The notes: generated by a model from the sequence alone, not told the origin. A stretch of DNA of 47,060 bases from Streptomyces sp. NK15101 (GCF_020400725.1 NZ_JAINVG010000061.1:1-47060); one strand, 5' to 3'; shown: positions 14,699 to 24,099, counted from the first letter of the stretch. Made by a program: numbers and translations.

Positions 14699-15937
14699 AT
14701 GACACCGGAACTGCGCCGCTCCCTGGGCCTCTTCGACGCGGTCGTGATCGGCCTCGGTTCGATGATCGGAGCGGGGATCTTCGTCGCGCTCGGTCCCGCC
14801 GCGGACGCCGCCGGCTCCGGGGCCGGGCTGCTCTGGGCGCTCGGACTCGCCGCCGTCGTCGCCTACTGCAACGCCATGGCCTCGGCGCGGCTCGCCGCCC
14901 TCTACCCGGCCTCCGGCGGTACGTACGTGTACGGTCGCGAACGCCTCGGTTCGTTCTGGGGGTACCTGGCCGGCTGGGCGTTCGTCGCCGGCAAGACGGC
15001 CTCGTGCGCGGCGATGGCGCTCACCGTCGGGGCGTACGCCTGGCCGGAGCACGCCCACGCGGTGGCGGTCGCCGCCGTCGTGGCCCTGACCGCCGTCAAC
15101 TACGGGGGAGTTCAGAAGTCGGCGCTCCTCACCCGGATGATCGTGGCGCTCGTCCTCGCCGTGCTCGCGTGCGTGGTCACGGTGTCCCTGGGAGCCGGCG
15201 GGGAGGGACTCGCGGCCCCCGGCGGGGAGCTCACCACCGGCGGGGTCCTCCAGGCCGCGGGTTTGCTCTTCTTCGCATTCGCGGGGTACGCGCGGATCGC
15301 CACGCTCGGCGAGGAGGTCCGCGACCCGGCCCGCACCATCCCCCGGGCGGTGCCCCTCGCCCTCGGCATCGCACTCGCCGTCTACGCGCTCGTCGCGGTC
15401 GGCGTCCTCACCGTCCTCGGCCCCTCCGCCCTCGCCGACTCCCCCGCGCCCCTCGCCGACGCGGCCCGCGCGGCGGACGCCGGATGGCTGGTGCCGCTCG
15501 TCACCGTCGGCGCGGCCGTCGCCGCCCTGGGTTCGCTGCTCTCGCTGATCCTCGGGGTGTCCCGTACGACCCTGGCGATGGCCCGCGACGCGTACCTGCC
15601 GACGGCCCTCGCCGCCGTGCACCCGCGCTTCCAGGTGCCGCACCGGGCGGAGCTCGCGGTGGGCGCGGTGGTGGCCGTGGTGGCGGCGACCGTGGACGTG
15701 CGGGGCGCGATCGGCTTCTCGTCGTTCGGCGTCCTCGTCTACTACGGGATCGCGAACGCCTCCGCCTGGACCCTCGGCGGCCGCAACCGCCACCTGGCCG
15801 CGCTCGGCCTCGCCGGCTGCGGAGCCCTGGCCTTCGCCCTCCCCGTCGGCTCCGTCCTGGCGGGCTCGGGGGTCGTGGCGGCGGGTGTGGTGGCGTGGGC
15901 GATCAGCCGGGGGCGCGCGGTGCCGCCGCGCGGGTGA
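14699..15937 (+). CDS. APC family amino acid permease
   Basis: The 412-residue protein starts MTPELRRSLGLFDAVVIGLG and has about twelve hydrophobic spans. The first span contains GLGSMIGAGIFVALGP, the glycine-rich unwound helix that binds the amino group in APC transporters; RLAALYPASGGTYVYGRERL and FFAFAGYARIATLGEEVRDP are further APC signatures. It is probably a proton-coupled importer of amino acids or amines; the substrate cannot be read off. The start lies ten bases after the alkB stop, so it may belong to the same transcript; an upstream in-frame GTG at 14690 is an alternative. Confidence 0.88.
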   Translation: MTPELRRSLGLFDAVVIGLGSMIGAGIFVALGPAADAAGSGAGLLWALGLAAVVAYCNAMASARLAALYPASGGTYVYGRERLGSFWGYLAGWAFVAGKTASCAAMALTVGAYAWPEHAHAVAVAAVVALTAVNYGGVQKSALLTRMIVALVLAVLACVVTVSLGAGGEGLAAPGGELTTGGVLQAAGLLFFAFAGYARIATLGEEVRDPARTIPRAVPLALGIALAVYALVAVGVLTVLGPSALADSPAPLADAARAADAGWLVPLVTVGAAVAALGSLLSLILGVSRTTLAMARDAYLPTALAAVHPRFQVPHRAELAVGAVVAVVAATVDVRGAIGFSSFGVLVYYGIANASAWTLGGRNRHLAALGLAGCGALAFALPVGSVLAGSGVVAAGVVAWAISRGRAVPPRG

Positions 15938-15964
15938 AGTTCGCCGCCACAGCCAGCCGCTCCG

Positions 15965-16120
15965 CGCCCGCGCCCCCGTTGTGGGCACTCGCTCCGCCGG
16001 GCCGGCGCCCGCGCCCGTGTGGGCAGTCGTCCCGCTGGGGCAAGGGGATCCCCCTGCTCCAGCGGGACGACTGCCCACACGGGCGCGGGCGGGGGCGGGG
16101 GCACCGGCCTGGCGGGCGCG
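15965..16120. repeat. Large inverted repeat of a dispersed intergenic element
   Basis: A perfect 32-base inverted repeat (16007-16038 with 16059-16090) flanks a 20-base spacer that itself contains the palindrome GGGGATCCCC. A related half-unit precedes it (15974-16000, CCCCCGTTGTGGGCACTCGC). It lies between the convergent permease and YccF genes and can terminate both. The motif CCCCCGTTGTGGGC plus TCG(C/T)TCCGC recurs at 31138-31164, so this is a dispersed element rather than a private terminator. No coding content is seen in 15938-16166. Confidence 0.8.
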
Positions 16121-16166
16121 GGCCACACGGGCGGGGCCGCCGGCCCGGCGGTGGAGGCGCGGCGCG

Positions 16167-16565
16167 TCAGTGGCCCGTGTAGCCGTACGGCTGGTCCGTC
16201 GGGACGATCTCCTTGCCCAGCGGCAACAGCGACACCGGGATCATCTTGAAGTTCGCGAGGCCCAGCGGGATGCCGATGATCGTGATGCACAGCGCGATCC
16301 CGGTGGTGATGTGACCGAGCGCGAGCCACCACCCCGCGAGGATCAGCCACAGCACGTTGCCGACGCAGGACGGCGCGCCCGCGTCGCGCCGGTCGACGAC
16401 CGTGTGGCCGAAGGGCCAGAGCGCGTAGAGGCCGATGCGGAAAGCAGCCAGCCCGAAGGGGATGCCGATGATGGTGACGCAGAGCAGGACGCCCGCGGCG
16501 ATGTAGCCCAGGAACATCCAGAACCCGCACAGGACCAGCCATATGACGTTGAGGATCGTCTTCAC
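16167..16565 (-). CDS. YccF domain inner membrane protein
   Basis: The 132-residue protein contains two YccF (DUF307) repeats: MKTILNVIWLVLCGFWMFLG then ITIIGIPFGLAAFRIG, and again GNVLWLILAGWWLALGHITT then ITIIGIPLGLANFKMI. Each repeat has two hydrophobic spans, so four in total. Function is unknown across the family. Its GTG start overlaps the htpX stop codon by four bases, so it is translated with the HtpX protease, suggesting a shared membrane-quality role (inference). Confidence 0.9.
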   Translation of the reverse strand: MKTILNVIWLVLCGFWMFLGYIAAGVLLCVTIIGIPFGLAAFRIGLYALWPFGHTVVDRRDAGAPSCVGNVLWLILAGWWLALGHITTGIALCITIIGIPLGLANFKMIPVSLLPLGKEIVPTDQPYGYTGH

Positions 16566-17425
16566 GGGCGTCGACCTGCCATCTGTTCGAGCCGGGCGAT
16601 CCGCTCGGCCATCGGCGGATGCGTGGAGAACATCTTGGAGAGGCCCTGTCCGGGCCGGAAGGGGTTCGCGATCATCATGTGGCTCGCGGTCTCGATCCTC
16701 GGCTCGGGCGGCAGCGGCAGCTGCTTGGTGCCCGCCTCAAGCTTCCTGAGGGCGCCGGCGAGGGCGAGCGGGTCCCCGGTGAGCTGGGCGCCGGAGGCGT
16801 CGGCCTCGTACTCGCGGGAGCGGGAGATGGCGAGCTGGATGACCGAGGCGGCGATCGGACCGAGGATGAGGACCAGCAGGTAGCCGAGGATGCCGGGGCC
16901 GTCGTCGTCGTCGGAGCGGCCGACCGGGATCAGCCAGGCGAAGTTGACCAGGAACATGATCACGGAGGCGAGCGCTCCGGCGACCGAGGAGATGAGGATG
17001 TCCCGGTTGTAGACGTGGCTCAGCTCGTGTCCGATGACCCCGCGGAGCTCGCGCTCGTCGAGGATCGCGAGGATCCCCTCGGTGCAGCAGACGGCGGCGT
17101 TGCGCGGGTTGCGGCCGGTCGCGAAGGCGTTGGGCGCCTGCGTCGGCGAGATGTAGAGCCGGGGCATGGGCTGGCGCGCCTGCGTGGAGAGCTCGCGCAC
17201 CATCTTGTAGAGCGCGGGGGCCTCGAACTCGCTCACCGGGCGGGCGCGCATGGCCCGCAGCGCCAGCTTGTCGCTGTTCCAGTACGCGTACGCGTTGGTG
17301 CCGAGCGCCACGAGCAGCGCGACGATCAGCCCCGTACGCCCGAAGAAGCTGCCGATGACGATGATGAGGGCCGAGAGCCCTCCGAGGAGGACGGCGGTCC
17401 TCAGCCCGTTGTGCCGGCGGTGCAC
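16562..17425 (-). CDS. htpX: HtpX-type membrane zinc metalloprotease (M48)
   Basis: The 287-residue protein has two N-terminal membrane spans, the zinc site HELSH (133-137) with the third ligand in SREYEADASGAQL, and further spans around residues 150-200. NAFATGRNPRNAAVC is a conserved M48B segment. HtpX degrades damaged membrane proteins, acting with FtsH in E. coli. The GTG at 17423-17425 follows GGAGGG. It is downstream of nuoN and mscL on the same strand but after a 183-base gap, so it likely has its own promoter. Confidence 0.95.
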   Translation of the reverse strand: MHRRHNGLRTAVLLGGLSALIIVIGSFFGRTGLIVALLVALGTNAYAYWNSDKLALRAMRARPVSEFEAPALYKMVRELSTQARQPMPRLYISPTQAPNAFATGRNPRNAAVCCTEGILAILDERELRGVIGHELSHVYNRDILISSVAGALASVIMFLVNFAWLIPVGRSDDDDGPGILGYLLVLILGPIAASVIQLAISRSREYEADASGAQLTGDPLALAGALRKLEAGTKQLPLPPEPRIETASHMMIANPFRPGQGLSKMFSTHPPMAERIARLEQMAGRRP

Positions 17426-17608
17426 GGTACGCCCTCCAGGTGGTGCGGCAGGGGAACCCTTTTTCTCGTGGTGGTCCTCTCCCGGAATTCGTCCGGGGGA
17501 CCTCCATGTCCAGTGGACCCTTCCGTACTGGTCAACGCCAGGCGGGAGGCTCGGGTTCCCCGGCTCGCACGGGGTGCCGTGTGGGCCGTACGGGTGAGCG
17601 GCCGGTTT

Positions 17609-18058
17609 CTAGCGGGCGGCGGGGATCTTCTCCAGGCCGAGGGCGACGGGCTCGACCTCGCTGGTGCAGTGGGCGCAGCGGGAGGCGATCGCCGGGATCT
17701 CGGTGAAGCAGCGGGGGCAGTCGCGCTTCTCCGACTTCGGGTCCTTCGCCTCCTCCTTGGCGAACTTCTCCTGGATCTTCGTCATGGGGACGACGATGAG
17801 GAAGTAGAGGACCGCGGCGGTGATGACGAACGCTATGGCGGCGGCGATCGCCAGACCGTAGGGGAAGTCGGTCTTGCCGATGGTGAACTTGGCCTCGCTG
17901 AAGTCGCCGACGGAGCCGGTCGCCAGACCGATGAGCGGGGTGATGAACGCCTTGCTGAAGCCGGTGACGACGGCCGTGAAGGCCGAGCCGACGGCCAGGC
18001 CGATGGCCATGGAGACGACGTTCCCGCGAAGTATGAAGTCCTTGAATCCGTTCAGCAC
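17609..18058 (-). CDS. mscL: Large-conductance mechanosensitive channel with C-terminal zinc ribbon
   Basis: The 149-residue protein starts VLNGFKDFILRGNVVSMAIG, the amphipathic N-helix and pore-lining TM1 of MscL, with the glycine/alanine packing LAVGSAFTAVV. TM2 is at about 68-92. Instead of only the usual charged helix, the tail has KEEAKDPKSEKRDCPRCFTE and a second pair CAHC, giving Cys114, Cys117, Cys128 and Cys131, a zinc ribbon. MscL opens under membrane tension to release osmolytes. It starts 47 bases after nuoN, perhaps as the last gene of that operon. GAGGAA precedes the GTG. Confidence 0.93.
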   Translation of the reverse strand: MLNGFKDFILRGNVVSMAIGLAVGSAFTAVVTGFSKAFITPLIGLATGSVGDFSEAKFTIGKTDFPYGLAIAAAIAFVITAAVLYFLIVVPMTKIQEKFAKEEAKDPKSEKRDCPRCFTEIPAIASRCAHCTSEVEPVALGLEKIPAAR

Positions 18059-18105
18059 GGGGTGTCGTTCCTCGGTCTCTCTGCGTGGGGGGGCGGGGCG
18101 TGGGG

Positions 18106-19620
18106 TCAGAACAGGGCCGTCGCCGCGAAGCGGAGAACGAACTGCGGGTAGCCCGACAGCACGACTCCGATGGCGGCGGTCAGCACGATCGCCAGGGTGA
18201 GCGGCGCGGGGGCCCTGTGCGCGACGGGGGCGCCCTCCGGCGCGCGGAAGAGCAGGGCCGTCCAGCGCAGGTAGTAGTAGAGCGCGATCACGACGTTGAC
18301 GCCCATGATCACGGCCAGCCACCCGAGGCCCGCGTCGACGGCCGCCGAGAAGACGGTCACCTTGGCGAAGAGGCCGATGATACCCGGAGGCAAACCGGCC
18401 AGATTCAGGAGGAAGAACCCGAGCGCGAGGGCCGCCGCGGGGCTGGCGGCGTACAGGCCCCGGTAGTCCGCGATCCGGTTCTCGGGGTGGGCGCGGGCGA
18501 CGAGCGCGACGACCGCGAAGGCGCCGAGGTTCACGACGGCGTACATGAGGGCGTACGCGACGGTGGCGCCGATCTGGTCGTCGCCGGAGTACGCGGCGGC
18601 CGCGACCGGCACCAGGAGGTAGCCGGCCTGGGCGACGGAGGACCAGGCGAGGAGCCGCACCGCGCTCCACGCGCGCGTGGAGACCTGGCGGAGGGCGGCG
18701 ACGTTGCCGGCGGTCATGGTGAGCGCGGCGAGGACGGCGAGCGCCGGGCCCCACACGTCCGCGTACGACGGGAAGGCGACGACGGTCACCAGGATCAGGC
18801 CGGTGAAGCCGACGGCCTTGCCGACGACGGAGAGGTAGGCGGCGATGGGCAGCGGGGCGCCGACGTAGGTGTCGGGCACCCAGAAGTGGAAGGGGACGGC
18901 GGCCGTCTTGAAGGCGAAGCCGACGAGGGTGAGGGCGACGCCGGCCTCGGCGAGGGTCTGGAGCTGTCCGGGGACGTCGTCGAGGCGCTGGGCGACCTCC
19001 GTGAGGTGGAGGGTGCCGGTCGCCGCGTACACGAAGCTGACGCCCAGCAGGGTGACGGCGGTGGCGGTGACGGAGGAGAGGAAGAACTTGAGCGCGGCCT
19101 CGCCGGACATGCGGTCGCCGCGCTTGAGGCCGACGAGCGCGAACGCGGGCAGCGAGGCCACCTCCAGGGCGACCACGAGGGTCGCCAGGTCGCGGGAGGC
19201 GGGCAGCAGCGCCGCGCCGGCGGCGGAGGAGAGCAGCAGGAACCAGAACTCGCCGGCCGGGAGCTTCTCGCGGGTCGCGTCCAGGGAGAGGAGCGCGGTG
19301 AGCAGCGCGCCGGCGAGGACGAGCAGCTGGATGACGAGGGTGAAGTGGTCGGCGGTGTAGCTGCACGCCCCGGACCGGGTGGCGGCGGTGAGACAGAAGG
19401 TCTCGCGGTCGCCGGACCGCAGCGGCAGGAGGAGGGCGAGGGCGGCGGTGAGGCCGCCGATCGCGGTCCAGCCGAGGAGCTGCTTGCGCTCGTCGGGGAC
19501 GAAGAGGTCGGCGACGAGGACGACGAGCGCGACCACGGCGGTGAGGGTGGGGGGCGCGATCGCCAGCCAGTCGACGGACTGGACGAGCGACTCGCCGGCG
19601 AGCGTCGTCACTGGGGTCAT
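18106..19620 (-). CDS. nuoN: NADH-quinone oxidoreductase subunit N
   Basis: The 504-residue membrane protein is one of the three antiporter-like proton-pumping subunits of complex I. Typical segments are LVVALEVASLPAFALVGLKR (the TM5 glutamate), SGEAALKFFLSSVTATAVTL, FAFKTAAVPFHFWVPDTYVG, and GLPPGIIGLFAKVTVF near the C-terminus. About fourteen spans are visible. Its ATG overlaps the nuoM stop by four bases (ATGA). Last nuo gene of a ten-gene partial operon. Confidence 0.95.
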   Translation of the reverse strand: MTPVTTLAGESLVQSVDWLAIAPPTLTAVVALVVLVADLFVPDERKQLLGWTAIGGLTAALALLLPLRSGDRETFCLTAATRSGACSYTADHFTLVIQLLVLAGALLTALLSLDATREKLPAGEFWFLLLSSAAGAALLPASRDLATLVVALEVASLPAFALVGLKRGDRMSGEAALKFFLSSVTATAVTLLGVSFVYAATGTLHLTEVAQRLDDVPGQLQTLAEAGVALTLVGFAFKTAAVPFHFWVPDTYVGAPLPIAAYLSVVGKAVGFTGLILVTVVAFPSYADVWGPALAVLAALTMTAGNVAALRQVSTRAWSAVRLLAWSSVAQAGYLLVPVAAAAYSGDDQIGATVAYALMYAVVNLGAFAVVALVARAHPENRIADYRGLYAASPAAALALGFFLLNLAGLPPGIIGLFAKVTVFSAAVDAGLGWLAVIMGVNVVIALYYYLRWTALLFRAPEGAPVAHRAPAPLTLAIVLTAAIGVVLSGYPQFVLRFAATALF

Positions 19621-21194
19621 TGGGTGCCTCCCGCGAGGAGCTTCTGGACGGCCGGGTCGGTGAGGCCGAGGAGGACGGCGGGCCAGAGTCCGGCGAGGAC
19701 GGTGAGGACGACGAGCGGGGTCCAGGCGGCGAACTCGTACCCCTGGACGTCGGCGATCGCCGTCTCCCCCGCGGGCCGCGGGCCGCCCATGCAGACGCGG
19801 CGGACGACCACGAGGAGGTAGGCGGCGGTGAGGAGGGTGCCGAAGGCGCCGATCGCCATGAAGGTGAGGAAGGCGGGGCGGCTGAGGCCCTCGGCCGGGG
19901 CGAAGGCGCCGAAGAGGGCCAGCATCTCGCCCCAGAAGCCGGCGAGGCCGGGCAGGCCGAGGGAGGCGACGGAGGCGAAGGCGAGGAGGGCGCCGAGGCG
20001 GGGGGCGCGGCCGTAGAGGGCGGCTCCGGTGACGCCGGCGAGGGTGTCGAGGTCGGCGGTGCCGTACCGGTCCTTGACGGCACCGACCAGGAAGAAGAGC
20101 AGGCCGGTGATGAGGCCGTGGGCGATGTTGGCGAAGAGGGCGCCGTTGACCCCGGTGGGGGTCATGGTGGCGATGCCGAGGAGCACGAAGCCCATGTGGC
20201 CGACGGAGGAGTACGCGATGAGGCGCTTGAGGTCGCCCTTGTTGCCGGGCTTCGCGAGGGCGAGGCAGGCGAGCGATCCGTAGATGATCCCGGCGACGGC
20301 GAAGGCGGCGAGGTACGGGGCGAAGGTCGCCATGCCGTCGGGGGTGATCGGCAGGACGATCCGGACGAAGCCGTACGTGCCCATCTTGAGCAGGACGCCG
20401 GCGAGGAGGACGGAGCCGACGGTCGGGGCGGCGGTGTGGGCGTCCGGGAGCCAGCTGTGCAGCGGCCACATCGGGGTCTTCACGGCGAGCCCGAGGCCGA
20501 TCGCGAGAACGGCGATGACCTGCACCGACGTGGTCAGTCCGCGGCCGTTGTCGGTGGCGAGTGCCACCATGTCGAACGTGCCCGCCTTCACGCCGATGAG
20601 GAGCAGGCCGAGCAGCATGACGACGGAGCCGAGCAGCGTGTAGAGGATGAACTTCCAGGCGGCGGCCTGCCTGCCCTCGCCGCCCCAGCGGGCGATGAGG
20701 AAGTACATCGGGATGAGGACCATCTCGAAGGCCAGGAAGAACAGGACGAGGTCGAGGACGGCGAAGGTGGCGAGGGTGCCGGACTCCAGGACGAGCAGGA
20801 GCGCGACGAAGGCCTTGGGGGAGGGCCCCGCCGGCATCTTGAAGTAGCTGTACAGCGCGCAGAGGAAGGTCAGCAGCGCGGTCAGGACCAGGAGGGGGAG
20901 GGAGATGCCGTCGACACCGAGGTGGATGCGCACGTCGAGTGCCCTGATCCAGCTGATGTCCGTCGTGGCCTGCATCTTCGACGGGTGGTCGTGGTCGAAG
21001 CCGAGCGCGAGGACGAGCGCGGCCAGCAGGATGACGCCGGTGACGGTGACGCCGTGGCGGAGCACGGCCTGGTCGGGTGACTTCCCCTTCAGTCCGGGCG
21101 GGGCGGGCAGGAGGGCGGCGGCGGCGCCGGCCAGCGGGCCGACGACGATCAACGCGAGAAGGAACTGCATCACGGATTCGCTGATATCGATCAC
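19617..21194 (-). CDS. nuoM: NADH-quinone oxidoreductase subunit M
   Basis: The 525-residue antiporter-like subunit contains VLFFLAFEMVLIPMYFLIARWG with the TM5 glutamate, FILYTLLGSVVMLLG, AVKTPMWPLHSWLPDAHTAA, and KRLIAYSSVGHMGFVLLGIA, all canonical for NuoM. It forms part of the proton-translocating membrane arm. The GTG at 21192-21194 lies three bases past the nuoL stop; a later ATG (MQFLLALIV, residue 9) is an alternative. It overlaps nuoN by four bases. Confidence 0.95.
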   Translation of the reverse strand: MIDISESVMQFLLALIVVGPLAGAAAALLPAPPGLKGKSPDQAVLRHGVTVTGVILLAALVLALGFDHDHPSKMQATTDISWIRALDVRIHLGVDGISLPLLVLTALLTFLCALYSYFKMPAGPSPKAFVALLLVLESGTLATFAVLDLVLFFLAFEMVLIPMYFLIARWGGEGRQAAAWKFILYTLLGSVVMLLGLLLIGVKAGTFDMVALATDNGRGLTTSVQVIAVLAIGLGLAVKTPMWPLHSWLPDAHTAAPTVGSVLLAGVLLKMGTYGFVRIVLPITPDGMATFAPYLAAFAVAGIIYGSLACLALAKPGNKGDLKRLIAYSSVGHMGFVLLGIATMTPTGVNGALFANIAHGLITGLLFFLVGAVKDRYGTADLDTLAGVTGAALYGRAPRLGALLAFASVASLGLPGLAGFWGEMLALFGAFAPAEGLSRPAFLTFMAIGAFGTLLTAAYLLVVVRRVCMGGPRPAGETAIADVQGYEFAAWTPLVVLTVLAGLWPAVLLGLTDPAVQKLLAGGTQ

Positions 21195-21197
21195 GGA

Positions 21198-23177
21198 TCA
21201 CGCTCCGGCGACGGCGTTGGCGAGGGCGACGGCGACGATCGCCAGGACGACGGAGCCGGCGAGCAGGGCGCTCAGGTAGGTCTGCACGTTGCCGGTCTGG
21301 GCGCGGCGGACGAGCCAGCCGAGGCCCTTGGCGCTGTCCCCCGCGGCCCGTACGTAGGTGTCGACGACCTCGCGGTCCAGGAAGCGGACCAGGGAGGCGG
21401 CGGCGAGTACGGGGCGGACGAAGGCGGTCCGGTAGACGGCGTCCAGGTGGAAGCCGTCGGCGGCCGGTCCGTGCAGCGGTCCCAGGAGGGCGCGGCCGGG
21501 GTCGGCCGGGTCCTCGGCGGGGTGCGGCAGGTGCAGCGCCTCTGCCTCGACCTGACCCGCCTCGGCGTCCGGGTGCGCCACGTGCGGGACGGGGACCGGG
21601 GCGGGGGTGCGGGCCGCGAGGGTGCGCCAGACCGCGTAGGTGATCACGGCTCCGGCGGCGGCGAGGCCCGTGCCGAGGACGGCGGTGGTCAGGGTCGGGG
21701 TGAGGGCGTGCCCGTCGAACCAGTCGTCGAGGTAGGCGGCGGTCAGCCCGAAGCCCAGGGAGGGGATCGCGAGGACCCACAGGACGCTGGTCATGGCGAT
21801 CGGCTGACGGCCGTGGTCGGGGGCTTCGGCGCCGCGGCCGCGGAAGGTCCGCAGCCAGAGCCGGAGCGCGTACGCGGCGGTCAGCAGGGCCGTGAGCAGT
21901 CCGGCGACGAGGACGGTCCAGCCGGCCCCGGCGGGGGCGACGTCCCGCTCGCCGAGGGCGGTGTGCTCGGCGGCCACGAGGACGGCTTCCTTGGAGAAGA
22001 AGCCGGCGAAGGGCGGGATCGCGGCGAGCGCGAGGAGGGCGACGGTCATCGTCCAGTACGCGTCGGGGATCCGCTTGGCGAGGCCGCTCATGCGGGACAT
22101 CGCGGTGAGCGAGTTCGTGCCGGCGGCGTGGATGACCGCGCCGGCGGCGAGGAACAGCAGTGCCTTGAACGCGGCGTGCGAGAGGAGGTGGAAGACGGCG
22201 GCCCCGCGGTCGCCGACGGCGAGGGCCCCGGCCATGTAGCCGAGCTGTCCGATCGTCGAGTAGGCGAGGACCCGCTTGATGTCGTCCTGGGCGAGCGCGG
22301 CGAGCGCCGAGCCGACCATGGTGACCGCGGCCATCACGGCGAGCACGGTCATCGCGGCGGCGGAGGCGGCGAAGACCGGGAGGAGACGGGCCGTGAAGTA
22401 GATGCCGGCGGCGACCATCGTCGCCGCGTGGATGAGCGCGGAGACGGGGGTGGGGCCGGCCATGGCGTCCGGGAGCCAGGTGTGGAGCGGGAACTGCGCG
22501 GACTTGCCGGCGACACCGGCGAGCAGGAGCAGCGCGATCAGGGTGGGGTGGTCGAGGCCGCCGCCGGCGACGGCGCCGAGGACGCCCGTGATCCGGAACG
22601 TGCCCGCGTCGGCGGCGAGCGCGAAGAGACCGATGAGGAAGGGGACGTCACCCAGCTTGGTGACGAGGAAGGCCTTCAGGGAGGCGGACCGCGCCTCGGG
22701 GGTCTCCCAGTAGTGGCCGACGAGGAAGTACGAGCAGATGCCCATGATCTCCCAGCCGACCAGGAGCACCATCAGGTCGCCGGAGTAGACGACGAGCAGC
22801 ATCGCGGAGGTGAAGAGGGAGACGAGCGCGGCGTACGAGGGGTAGCGCGGGTCCTCGCGGAGGTAGCCGGTCGAGTAGATCTGCACACAGGTGGCGACGA
22901 CACCGACGAGGACGGCGACGAGCGCGGCGAAGCCGTCGATGTGGAGGGCCAGGTCGACGGGGACCGAGCCGGTCGGGGTGAGCTGGGTGGCGGCGTCGAT
23001 CGCCTTGCCCCCGCCCTGGCGGGCGGCGACGAGGACGGCCAGGACGGCGGCGGCGAGCGTCGGCAGCACGGCCAGCGGGCGGACGAAGCCGGGCGCGGCG
23101 CGGCCGAGGAGGAGCCCGGCGGCGGAGCCGAGGAAGGGGAGGAGGGGGACGAGGACGGCGAGGGTGGTCGTGGTCAC
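21198..23177 (-). CDS. nuoL: NADH-quinone oxidoreductase subunit L
   Basis: The 659-residue subunit is the distal antiporter-like subunit with the long lateral helix. Motifs include LLVGWEIMGICSYFLVGHYW, GKSAQFPLHTWLPDAMAGPT, VSALIHAATMVAAGIYFTAR and KRVLAYSTIGQLGYMAGAL. The C-terminal portion (about 530-659) carries the HL region and a final hydrophobic anchor. GTG start overlaps the nuoK stop (GTGA). Confidence 0.96.
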   Translation of the reverse strand: MTTTTLAVLVPLLPFLGSAAGLLLGRAAPGFVRPLAVLPTLAAAVLAVLVAARQGGGKAIDAATQLTPTGSVPVDLALHIDGFAALVAVLVGVVATCVQIYSTGYLREDPRYPSYAALVSLFTSAMLLVVYSGDLMVLLVGWEIMGICSYFLVGHYWETPEARSASLKAFLVTKLGDVPFLIGLFALAADAGTFRITGVLGAVAGGGLDHPTLIALLLLAGVAGKSAQFPLHTWLPDAMAGPTPVSALIHAATMVAAGIYFTARLLPVFAASAAAMTVLAVMAAVTMVGSALAALAQDDIKRVLAYSTIGQLGYMAGALAVGDRGAAVFHLLSHAAFKALLFLAAGAVIHAAGTNSLTAMSRMSGLAKRIPDAYWTMTVALLALAAIPPFAGFFSKEAVLVAAEHTALGERDVAPAGAGWTVLVAGLLTALLTAAYALRLWLRTFRGRGAEAPDHGRQPIAMTSVLWVLAIPSLGFGLTAAYLDDWFDGHALTPTLTTAVLGTGLAAAGAVITYAVWRTLAARTPAPVPVPHVAHPDAEAGQVEAEALHLPHPAEDPADPGRALLGPLHGPAADGFHLDAVYRTAFVRPVLAAASLVRFLDREVVDTYVRAAGDSAKGLGWLVRRAQTGNVQTYLSALLAGSVVLAIVAVALANAVAGA

Positions 23178-23533
23178 GCGGCGGCCTCGGCCTTCTCCTC
23201 GGCGGACGGCTGTTCCTCGGCGGACGGCTGTTCCTTGGTGTCGCGCAGGCGGTCGACGTCCGAGGTGCCGCGGTTGCGGTGGACCATCAGGACGATGGCG
23301 AGACCGATGCCGATCTCCGCGGCGGCGACGGCGATGGTGAAGAGGGTGAGCGCCTGGCCGGCGTGGAGGGTGTCGCGGAGCCAGACGTCGAAGGCGACCA
23401 GGTTGAGGTTGACGGCGTTGAGCATGAGCTCGACGGACATCAGGACCAGGATCGCGTTGCGGCGGGCGAGGACGCCGTAGAGGCCGACGGCGAAGAGGAG
23501 GGCGGCGAGGACGGCCGGGTAGGCGAGGTGCAT
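23174..23533 (-). CDS. nuoK: NADH-quinone oxidoreductase subunit K
   Basis: The 119-residue protein has the three spans of NuoK, with both conserved membrane glutamates in ILVLMSVELMLNAVNLNLVA and FTIAVAAAEIGIGLAIVL, which form the central proton relay. Beyond the usual end (VMVHRNRG) it has a short charged tail that repeats EQPSAE twice, encoded by a perfect direct DNA repeat near 23190-23230. ATG start overlaps the nuoJ stop by one base. Confidence 0.95.
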   Translation of the reverse strand: MHLAYPAVLAALLFAVGLYGVLARRNAILVLMSVELMLNAVNLNLVAFDVWLRDTLHAGQALTLFTIAVAAAEIGIGLAIVLMVHRNRGTSDVDRLRDTKEQPSAEEQPSAEEKAEAAA

Positions 23534-24099
23534 CAGCGCTCGTCCTCCTTCTTCTTCCGCGACAGGACGATGGCGCCGACCAGGGCGGCGAGGAGCAGCA
23601 CCGACAGCGCCTCGAAGGGCAGCACCCAGTGTCGGAAGAGGATCTGGCCGGTCACGTCCGTGGAGCCCTGGGCGGGCCCGTCCAGATCGATCCAGGTCGT
23701 GCGGAACGCGTCGACGACGACCCAGACGAGGGCGGCCGCCGCGGCCAGGGCGACGGCGAGGGCGACCGGCCGGTTGCCCGAGTCGGCGTCCGGGGAGCGG
23801 CCGATGGGGGCCTTGGTGAGCATGAGACCGAAGAGGAGGAGGACGACGACGGAGCCGACGTAGATCAGGACCTGGACCCAGGCGATGAACTCGGCGGTCA
23901 GGAGCAGGTACTCGACGGCCAGCCCGCCGAGCGCCACGACCAGCCAGAGGGCGGCGTGCACCAGCTGGCGGGTGGTGACGGTGACGAGGGCGGCGCCGAG
24001 GGTGGCGAGGCCGACGAGGACGAAGGCGACCTCGACGCCGGTGGGCGAGAGGAAGCCGTGGGCCTCGGCCGCGGTGGCGGCTGCTGCGGTGAGGTTCAC
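23533..24099 (-). CDS. nuoJ: NADH-quinone oxidoreductase subunit J
   Basis: The 188-residue protein has five spans. The third carries EFIAWVQVLIYVGSVVVLLL, the pi-bulge helix with the conserved tyrosine that switches conformation in complex I. It ends with a charged RKKKEDER tail. The GTG at 24097-24099 overlaps the nuoI stop by four bases (GTGA), which fixes the start over a longer frame upstream. Confidence 0.94.
   Translation of the reverse strand: MNLTAAAATAAEAHGFLSPTGVEVAFVLVGLATLGAALVTVTTRQLVHAALWLVVALGGLAVEYLLLTAEFIAWVQVLIYVGSVVVLLLFGLMLTKAPIGRSPDADSGNRPVALAVALAAAAALVWVVVDAFRTTWIDLDGPAQGSTDVTGQILFRHWVLPFEALSVLLLAALVGAIVLSRKKKEDER

Noticed and set aside
15938..16166. Coding sequence through the large palindrome
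   Set aside because: Open frames exist in all directions because of GC content, but they only translate the inverted repeat.
18085..23480. Long Glu/Gly/Arg-rich plus-strand open frames across the nuo genes
   Set aside because: They are antisense shadows of high-GC nuoL-N; composition is unnatural and the minus strand has full-length recognisable proteins.
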